Assembly: GCA_039808465.1 (NCBI GenBank)
Contig: JBDHTA010000031.1
Span: 1 to 30,488, forward strand
Direction: 5' to 3'
From: Metarhizobium sp039808465
GTDB taxonomy: Bacteria; Pseudomonadota; Alphaproteobacteria; Rhizobiales; Rhizobiaceae
DNA: 30,488 nucleotides
This document shows positions 25,537-30,488 of the stretch, piece after piece. The notes beneath the pieces are model-generated. The model was not told the origin of the DNA and did not search any database. It worked only from the letters and a program-made list of their open reading frames with translations. Positions within the stretch are counted from its first letter, which is position 1, and each line of letters opens with the position of its first letter. The position numbers and the translations under genes were made by a program.

Positions 25537-26001
25537 ATGTCCTTGCTCCGCATCGCGCTATACCAGCCGGATATTCCCGGCAATACCGGAACGATCCTGC
25601 GCCTTGCCGCCTGCCTCGGCCTTGGCGTCGATATCATCGAGCCCGCCGGGTTCGACCTCTCCGACCGCAACCTGAAGCGGGCGGGCATGGATTATCTGGC
25701 GGCGGTGACGCTGACCCGGCATGTGAACTGGGCCGCCTTCGACGGCTGGCGGCGGGCCGGAAACCGCAGGCTGGTTCTCGCCTCCACCAAGGCGGCGGCG
25801 CGCTACACCGATTTCACTTTCCGCCCGGACGACATTCTTCTCTTCGGGCGCGAAAGCGCGGGCGTGCCCGAAAATGTGCATGACAGCGCCGATGCCCGCC
25901 TGCTGATTCCGATGGTCGAGGGCCAGCGCTCCATCAATGTCGCCATGTCCGCGGCGATGATGGCGGGGGAAGCGCTGCGCCAGACGGCATGGAAACCGTA
26001 A
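25537..26001 (+). CDS. trmL: tRNA (cytidine/uridine-34 2'-O)-methyltransferase
   Basis: SPOUT-class enzyme that 2'-O-methylates the wobble base of tRNA-Leu isoacceptors. The 154-residue length is that of TrmL (YibK), with no extra RNA-binding domain. The three SPOUT motifs are visible: PDIPGNTGTILRLAACLG at the N-terminus, LFGRESAGVPE in the middle and INVAMSAAMMAGEALRQ at the C-terminus, which form the trefoil-knot SAM site. The ATG at 25537 has GGGA seven bases upstream. Monocistronic by appearance. Confidence 0.93.
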   Translation: MSLLRIALYQPDIPGNTGTILRLAACLGLGVDIIEPAGFDLSDRNLKRAGMDYLAAVTLTRHVNWAAFDGWRRAGNRRLVLASTKAAARYTDFTFRPDDILLFGRESAGVPENVHDSADARLLIPMVEGQRSINVAMSAAMMAGEALRQTAWKP

Positions 26002-26188
26002 ATTCCGGGCTTTGCCGCGCCGTGTCCCGCAGAGTCCGGCCCGCGATAAAACAGTGACTTAGGCGCGGGCGCGAATCCGCGGGATCCGGCTTGTTTTAGG
26101 TGCGGCGCAACAACGCGGGCGTTCTCTGTTGGCAAGTGCGAAAGGTTGTGCGAAACTGCCGCCAATGATCGCCAGCCGGGAGCCAGGC

Positions 26189-27400
26189 ATGTTCCAGACC
26201 GCATTCACCTATCAGCTCACGCATTTCGCCCGTTTCCTGAGCCTGCCGGAGCGTCTCCAGAACGCCCCCTTGCGCAATCTGTCGCTGGAGCCCTTGCGGC
26301 AGCGCAACATGGCGCTCGACGCTTTCTTCTACGACATCAAGGTGGTGACGCCGGACGAAGCCTTCTACATCTCGGATTCGCTGGCCGCCGTCGGCTCGCT
26401 GCTGATCGTGCCGCCGAGCGGTGAAGGCCAGTTGACGCTGTGCGACACGCTGGACGAATATTTTTTGCGCGGCGGCTCGGACGTCACTGTTCTGGCGCTG
26501 GCGGGCGCGGGCGGTTCGGCGCTGGGCGCCGCCGCTTTCGCGCGCAATGTCGCCGATGCCGTCGGCAAGCCGGTCGCGACCGTGGTTCCCGGCTACGGCC
26601 TTGCCGATGCCATCGGCGAGGTGATGGGCGGCTCCTTCCTGTTCGGCTGGCTGGGCCAGGTTCGCAACGGCTTCGAAAGCGTCGATGAACTGTCGGGACG
26701 CCCGCAATTCGGCGTCGACCCGGAAAAGAACGCCACCGCCGCCGCCTACCCGCATCGCTGCCGCGACGTGCAGACGGTGCTGGCGCTCATGGCCGATCCA
26801 CGCGCGAAGATCGGGCTGATCGCCGCCCATTCGAGCGGCAACACCATGCTTTCGGAAGCGCTGACGGCCATGCGCGGCATCAATGCCAGGCGGCTTGCCG
26901 AAATCGCGGCCACCGCCCGGGTCGTCACTTTCGGCGCCAAGATCGCCATGCCGCCGGTCTTTACCGATGTCATCGACGTGATCGGCGAATGGGACTGGTT
27001 CGGCGAAATCAACTCGCGCCCCTTCATCGCCACCGACCGCAGGATCGGCAATGTCGGCCACCACACCAACACGGAAATTCCCGGCCATATCGATGTGACC
27101 AATGTGCTGCGCGAGATCCTCGCCGCCGGGCCGCAGACGCAGGCGGAAGAGACCGCCGAAGCGCAACCCGCCCCGCAGGAAACCGTGAGCGAGCCGCAGC
27201 CCGAGGCCGCCGCCGAAGCCGCCCCGCAGCAGGACGCAGCGCCGGTGGAAGAGCCCCGGCCAGCCGCCGAGCCCGTGGAAGCGGTTCCCGCCAGGCGCAC
27301 CGTGGAAACCCCGGCCGCCATCGCGCCTGCGCCCGCGCCGGTTCTGCCGATGGTTGCGCCGGAAAAGCGCCGCGCCCGCAAGCCCCGCGCCGCCCGTTGA
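26189..27400 (+). CDS. Conserved protein with hydrolase-like Ser-Asp-His pattern and low-complexity tail
   Basis: A 403-residue protein I cannot name. Residues ~1-310 look globular: DAFFYDIKVVTPDEAFYISD, a Gly-rich LALAGAGGSALGAAAFA, VATVVPGYGLADAIGE, and AAHSSGNTMLSEAL, where S215 sits in an A-H-S-S-G elbow like that of alpha/beta hydrolases and class 3 lipases. A later DVIDVIGEWDWFGEIN (Asp near 260) and GNVGHHTNTEIPGH (His near 290) could complete a triad; this is inferred. Residues ~315-400 are Ala/Pro/Glu/Gln-rich and end with the basic KRRARKPRAAR. The ATG at 26189 has GGGAG seven bases upstream; earlier in-frame starts at 26129 and 26165 lack one. No signal peptide. Confidence 0.75.
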   Translation: MFQTAFTYQLTHFARFLSLPERLQNAPLRNLSLEPLRQRNMALDAFFYDIKVVTPDEAFYISDSLAAVGSLLIVPPSGEGQLTLCDTLDEYFLRGGSDVTVLALAGAGGSALGAAAFARNVADAVGKPVATVVPGYGLADAIGEVMGGSFLFGWLGQVRNGFESVDELSGRPQFGVDPEKNATAAAYPHRCRDVQTVLALMADPRAKIGLIAAHSSGNTMLSEALTAMRGINARRLAEIAATARVVTFGAKIAMPPVFTDVIDVIGEWDWFGEINSRPFIATDRRIGNVGHHTNTEIPGHIDVTNVLREILAAGPQTQAEETAEAQPAPQETVSEPQPEAAAEAAPQQDAAPVEEPRPAAEPVEAVPARRTVETPAAIAPAPAPVLPMVAPEKRRARKPRAAR

Positions 27401-27415
27401 TCCTTCATGGGAATT

Positions 27416-27443
27416 GCCCGCCGTCATCGATCTGATGGCGGGC
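27416..27443 (+). terminator. Candidate hairpin after the hydrolase-like gene
   Basis: GCCCGCC (27416-27422) and GGCGGGC (27437-27443) pair around a loop that can itself pair at TCA/TGA. No T-run. The rest of the 27444-27655 gap shows nothing I can name. Confidence 0.4.
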
Positions 27444-27655
27444 CTATCTCACGCGCACGGCCTTCGCCTGCGCGGCGGCACTGTCTCGATGTGGGGAGGA
27501 GGCGCGGTCCCGGCATCATGCCGGTGAAGCGGGTCCTCATGGCCCGACCGTCACCATGCGGGAACCATGCCCGATTCGGTCCCACCATTGCCTTAACGAA
27601 ATTCCTAAAATTCGAGCGATCCCCGAAAATTCGCATTTCCGCGGGTCATTTCCGC

Positions 27656-27934
27656 TCAATCCGCCGAGGGCAGGCGCCGCATGGTGAATTCGATGCGATC
27701 GCCATCGAGCTGGCGCCAGCTTTCCACTTCGGTCCAGTAGGCGGCTTTCGGAAAGGTGTCGAACCATTCGCGGGCCTTGGCGCGGGCTTCCGGCCGCGTC
27801 AGGCAATAGGTCTCGCGCACGAAATGGCTGGCATTGCCCCCTGCCTTCTCGCGGCCCCCTTCCTTTTCCCGGCGATGCCGGGCGATGCGCTGCTTCAATC
27901 CGGTCAGGGACGGCGGTCCGGGAACCTTGGCCAT
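27656..27934 (-). CDS. Small conserved protein of unknown function
   Basis: A 92-residue basic protein, MAKVPGPPSLTGLKQRIARH at the N-terminus, then an Arg/Lys/Gly-rich stretch, FVRETYCLTRPEARAKAREW, and a C-terminal YWTEVESWRQLDGDRIEFTM. I recognise it only as a conserved hypothetical type seen beside hemF in related bacteria. No signal or membrane segment. The ATG at 27934 has AGAGG eight bases upstream; the much longer open frame to 28864 runs antisense through hemF and is not coding. Divergent from hemF. Confidence 0.7.
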   Translation of the reverse strand: MAKVPGPPSLTGLKQRIARHRREKEGGREKAGGNASHFVRETYCLTRPEARAKAREWFDTFPKAAYWTEVESWRQLDGDRIEFTMRRLPSAD

Positions 27935-28018
27935 GCGAAATACCTCTGTGGACAAGATAATGGAGGGCTTGCCCGTTTGCGAGTCATTTCGCCACGCCGC
28001 CTTTGTCCGCGCAGGCCC

Positions 28019-28046
28019 TTGCAGGCGCGCAAAGGCCAAGTATAAG
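28019..28046 (+). promoter_or_regulatory. Putative sigma-70 promoter of hemF
   Basis: TTGCAG (28019-28024), 16-bp spacer, TATAAG (28041-28046); start near 28053, about 30 bp before the ATG. Confidence 0.5.
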
Positions 28047-28081
28047 GCGGCAAAGACCCGGATATCATCGGAGAGGACGAG

Positions 28082-28993
28082 ATGGAAAGACCGCAATTGC
28101 CGCAAGGCCTGCCGGACGATATCGAGGCCAGGAAGGCCGAGGCCCGCGGCTGGTTCGAAAGCCTGCGCGACCACATCTGCGCCGCCTTCGAAACGCTGGA
28201 ACAGGAGCTGGCCGGACCGCTCGCCGACCGTGAGCCCGGCCGCTTCACGGCAAAGGACTGGTTGCGCGACGGCGGCGAAGGCGGCGGCGGCCGCATGTCG
28301 ATGATGGAAGGCCGGGTGTTCGAGAAGGTCGGCGTCCACACCTCCACCGTGCATGGCGAATTCTCCGCCGATTTCCGGGCGCAGATTCCGGGCGCGGCCG
28401 AAGATCCGCGCTTCTGGGCCTCGGGCATTTCGCTGATCGCCCATCCCGTCAATCCGCATGTGCCGACGGTGCACATGAACACGCGCATGGTGGTGACGAC
28501 CTCGCACTGGTTCGGCGGCGGCGCCGATCTCACGCCGATGCTGGAGCGCCGCCGCACGCAGGAGGACGCCGACAGCCAGTTGTTCCACAAGGCGATGGAA
28601 ATTGCCTGTACGCGCCATCCTGTCGCCGATTATCCGCGCTTCAAACAGTGGTGCGACGATTATTTCTTCCTCAAGCACCGCAACGAGGCGCGCGGCATCG
28701 GCGGCATCTTCTATGACTGGCTGCATTCGCCCGCCGACAAGGGCGGCTGGGAGGCCGATTTCGCCTTCACCCGCGATGTCGGCCGCGCCTTCGCCATGGT
28801 TTACCCGAAAATCGTCCGCTCGAATTTCACGACGCCATGGACCGAGGCCGACCGCGACGAGCAACTGGTGCGGCGCGGGCGTTACGTGGAGTTCAACCTG
28901 CTCTACGATCGCGGCACCATTTTCGGGCTGAAGACCGGCGGCAATGTCGAATCCATCCTGTCATCGCTGCCGCCGATGGTGCGCTGGCCGTGA
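28082..28993 (+). CDS. hemF: Oxygen-dependent coproporphyrinogen III oxidase
   Basis: Converts coproporphyrinogen III to protoporphyrinogen IX with O2, a late step of heme synthesis. At 303 residues it fits the family. The signature HMNTRMVVTTSHWFGGGADL is present, as are WCDDYFFLKHRNEARGIGG, the KGGWEADFAFTRDVG segment and the C-terminal RGRYVEFNLLYDRGTIFGLK. The ATG follows GGAGAGG. The heme it supplies would serve the bc1 complex encoded upstream, among others. Oxygen dependence implies aerobic growth. Confidence 0.96.
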   Translation: MERPQLPQGLPDDIEARKAEARGWFESLRDHICAAFETLEQELAGPLADREPGRFTAKDWLRDGGEGGGGRMSMMEGRVFEKVGVHTSTVHGEFSADFRAQIPGAAEDPRFWASGISLIAHPVNPHVPTVHMNTRMVVTTSHWFGGGADLTPMLERRRTQEDADSQLFHKAMEIACTRHPVADYPRFKQWCDDYFFLKHRNEARGIGGIFYDWLHSPADKGGWEADFAFTRDVGRAFAMVYPKIVRSNFTTPWTEADRDEQLVRRGRYVEFNLLYDRGTIFGLKTGGNVESILSSLPPMVRWP

Positions 28994-29032
28994 AACGGGC
29001 CTGATACCGTAAAGCCACAGGCAATAAAAAAT

Positions 29033-29062
29033 TTGATTCGTGCGGCGCGAATCGCATGCTAT
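29033..29062 (+). promoter_or_regulatory. Possible promoter with inverted repeat in its spacer
   Basis: TTGATT (29033-29038), 18-bp spacer, TGCTAT (29057-29062). The spacer region contains GATTCG (29035-29040) facing CGAATC (29048-29053), which could be a repressor site. Confidence 0.35.
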
Positions 29063-29098
29063 CGTCTCCTCATGTGATTCCATTCGAGGAGGATGAGC

Positions 29099-29353
29099 AT
29101 GACTGGAAATGCCGCAATGACTGTGAATGAGGGTTGGGGTAAAACGTCGCGTCCGCTCGGGTCGAAGGAATTCATCGACCGTCTCGCCGAGGATCTGCGC
29201 CAGAGCAGCGACACCGATCTTCCGCATTCCTATTTCGTGGAGCAGGTGAAGCTGCAACTTGCAGGCGAAACCCGCCCCGACACGGCGGAGGACGCCCCCG
29301 CCCGCCGCTACCAGACCTCCGATTGCTTCAAATCCTGGGCTTTCCAGGACTAG
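29099..29353 (+). CDS. Small conserved protein of unknown function (84 aa)
   Basis: An 84-residue soluble protein with no domain I can name. It has an amphipathic segment SKEFIDRLAEDLRQSS, HSYFVEQVKLQLAGE, and a C-terminal RRYQTSDCFKSWAFQD with one cysteine. A strong GAGGAGG (29086-29092) abuts the ATG at 29093 but is spaced six bases from the ATG at 29099, so the latter is chosen. It is followed by a good hairpin terminator and so looks like a single-gene unit. Confidence 0.65.
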   Translation: MTGNAAMTVNEGWGKTSRPLGSKEFIDRLAEDLRQSSDTDLPHSYFVEQVKLQLAGETRPDTAEDAPARRYQTSDCFKSWAFQD

Positions 29354-29369
29354 AGCCGCGAAGCGATGC

Positions 29370-29405
29370 GCCGCCGGAACACCCTCCGGCGGCCTTGCGG
29401 TTTTT
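29370..29405 (+). terminator. Intrinsic terminator after the 84-aa gene
   Basis: GCCGCCGGA (29370-29378) and TCCGGCGGC (29385-29393) form a 9-bp stem; a TTTTT run follows at 29401-29405. A second small hairpin CGCCGAA / TTCGGCG lies at 29406-29422. Confidence 0.75.
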
Positions 29406-29473
29406 CGCCGAACCTTTCGGCGTTTGCTGCGTTCTGCCTTGGCAGAGCCTGCATCATGGAAGGGAGAAACGCG

Positions 29474-29671
29474 ATGAGACTGTTCGAATGCGGGACTTTG
29501 GTTCCCGGTTGCGCCTGGCACACGCGGGCGGATGAGGATGCGGAAGTGGTGCGCCGCGCCGTCGAGCACATGAAGACCGCACACGGCGAAACCGTCATCC
29601 GCGAAAACATGGTCGACAACATCAAGGCGCGGATCGTCAACGAACCGGTGCAGCAACGCGCCGCTTCGTGA
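29474..29671 (+). CDS. DUF1059-like small protein
   Basis: A 65-residue protein beginning MRLFECGTLVPGCAWHTRAD, with two cysteines, then EDAEVVRRAVEHMKTAHGE and a basic C-terminus. This matches the short DUF1059 family (C-G...PGC, H..HMK..H), of unknown function and possibly metal-binding through the Cys and His residues. The ATG at 29474 has GGGAG seven bases upstream; the open frame from 29366 crosses the upstream terminator. Confidence 0.75.
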   Translation: MRLFECGTLVPGCAWHTRADEDAEVVRRAVEHMKTAHGETVIRENMVDNIKARIVNEPVQQRAAS

Positions 29672-29805
29672 AGGTCCGGAGCCGGGAAAAGGGCGGTGCA
29701 GACGCCAGATGCTCGAATGTTTTCCGGCAGAAAACCAACGCTTTGTTCTTGTTATGTTCGAGTTATCGCTGTAAGGTCCAACGACTGACAGCGAGGGTTA
29801 AGAAA

Positions 29806-30189
29806 ATGAGCGTTTACGTAACGGTCGGTGCGATCGATTCCGATGCATCGAATGCCTTCTACGATGCCGCCTTGGCAACGATCGGGTGGAGCAAACATAC
29901 GGAGTTTCCGGGGTGGCGCGCATACTCGGAAGGCGGCAGGGGCGAAGGCTTCACCCTGTGGGTCTGCAAACCCTTCGATGGTGAACCCGCGACGGCCGGA
30001 AATGGATCGATGGTCGCCTTCACGGTAAAGTCCCGCGCCGAGGTCGATGCTTTCTACGAGGCTGGCATGGCGAATGGCGGATCGGATGAGGGCGCGCCCA
30101 ATCCCCGTCCGCATTACGGGCCGGATTGGTATTCCGCCTATCTCCGCGACCCGGCTGGCAACAAGATTGCCGTTGTCTATAACGGCTAG
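29806..30189 (+). CDS. VOC (glyoxalase/bleomycin resistance fold) family protein
   Basis: A 127-residue single-domain vicinal-oxygen-chelate protein. The N-terminal DASNAFYDAALATIGW, the central GFTLWVCKPFDGEPA, VAFTVKSRAEVDAFYEA and the C-terminal YYAYLRDPAGNK-type motif (YSAYLRDPAGNKIAVVYN) define the family. Such proteins include lyases, dioxygenases and binding proteins; the substrate is unknown. The DNA from about 29700 is less GC-rich and uses codons such as TTA and GTA rarer elsewhere in the window, a weak hint of later acquisition. Its stop codon lies inside a palindromic repeat. Confidence 0.85.
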   Translation: MSVYVTVGAIDSDASNAFYDAALATIGWSKHTEFPGWRAYSEGGRGEGFTLWVCKPFDGEPATAGNGSMVAFTVKSRAEVDAFYEAGMANGGSDEGAPNPRPHYGPDWYSAYLRDPAGNKIAVVYNG

Positions 30190-30292
30190 AGCATTTCCGG
30201 TGAACACGGGTTCACCGGAAATGCTCTAGATTCTTGTTTTTGCCGCATTATCCGACGCCGAAGCGACTTCGCTTCGGCTGGAAATGCTCTAG
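30186..30292. repeat. Composite palindromic intergenic repeat (GAGCATTTCC type)
   Basis: Perfect 20-bp arms (30186-30205 and 30210-30229, beginning CTAGAGCATTTCC) surround ACGG. A second module follows: ATTCTTGTTTTTGCCGCATT, a hairpin GCCGAAGCG-ACTT-CGCTTCGGC (30257-30278), and another GGAAATGCTCTAG at 30280-30292. I recognise this as a short interspersed repeat type widespread in Hyphomicrobiales. It lies between convergent genes. Confidence 0.85.
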
Positions 30293-30321
30293 CGGGCGTT
30301 GCTGTCCGGTTTCAGCGGGCG

Positions 30322-30488
30322 CTACTCCTTCAATGCCTCAAGCCGCGTCAGCAGCGCCGCGCGGTCGAGGCTGAAATTGGCGTCCACCCATTGCTGTTCC
30401 AGCGCCTGCAACGCCTGACCGAGCTTCGGCCCGGCCGGAAAGCCTGCCGCCAGCGCATCCGCGCCGGTCACGGGAAATTCCGGCTTGC
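30322..30488 (-). CDS. cca: CCA tRNA nucleotidyltransferase, C-terminal end (cut by window end)
   Basis: The last 55 codons of a gene entering from the right. The decoded C-terminus contains FPVTGADALAAGFPAGPKLG and then QALQALEQQWVDANF, ending LLTRLEALKE. The VTGxDL...G..PGPxxGxxL..L pattern is the C-terminal helix block of CCA-adding enzymes/poly(A) polymerases, which rebuild the 3' CCA of tRNA. The catalytic N-terminal domain lies outside the window, so the call rests on this block alone. Convergent with the VOC gene across the palindromic repeat. Confidence 0.7.
   Translation of the reverse strand, partial: KPEFPVTGADALAAGFPAGPKLGQALQALEQQWVDANFSLDRAALLTRLEALKE

Overview
The window is GC-rich, densely coded chromosomal DNA of an alphaproteobacterium, most likely Hyphomicrobiales (Rhizobiaceae or Brucellaceae type). 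The evidence is the set and order of genes (lgt-midA-pgeF-M24, prsA, rplY-pth-ychF, petABC-apt, paired ABC exporters near pet, hemF), the long form of L25, and intergenic palindromic repeats typical of rhizobia and brucellae. I see no rRNA, tRNA, prophage, IS element or CRISPR array. Most of the window is conserved core genome, not an accessory island.

Layout. 1-2667: the start of a trehalose-phosphatase gene (otsB, cut by the window edge), a divergent ROK-family protein whose two halves look circularly permuted, a DUF1349 protein and a CsaA-type tRNA-binding protein. 2778-4856: proC behind a YbjN-domain gene, a 500-bp intergenic region with a triplicated 9-mer and palindromic repeats, and ubiK. 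5045-10022: a forward run of lgt, midA, pgeF and a creatinase/DoeA-like M24 protein, then a lipoprotein gene. 10156-14361: prsA, a convergent secreted protein of unknown function, then rplY and pth. 14451-17271: ychF, a convergent polytopic membrane protein and apt. 17389-20134: the cytochrome bc1 operon petABC on the minus strand. 20417-25368: two half-size ABC exporters around a small methyltransferase and a 137-bp cruciform-like repeat, with a 15-codon leader ORF ahead of the first exporter. 25537-30488: trmL, a hydrolase-like protein with a low-complexity tail, a small conserved gene, hemF, three small genes (84-aa orphan, DUF1059-like, VOC), a composite palindromic repeat, and the 3' end of a CCA-adding enzyme gene.

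How the genes fit together. Several serve the envelope and respiration (lgt, ubiK for ubiquinone, midA for complex I assembly, petABC for complex III, hemF for heme). Others serve translation and nucleotides (rplY, pth, ychF, trmL, cca, prsA, apt, pgeF). I see no complete new system such as a defence island. The most unusual items are the permuted ROK protein, the leader-peptide/ABC-exporter arrangement, the structured rplY leader with an overlapping upstream ORF, the hydrolase-like protein at 26189-27400, the AACCTGACC repeat cluster, and the repeat that supplies the stop codon of the VOC gene.
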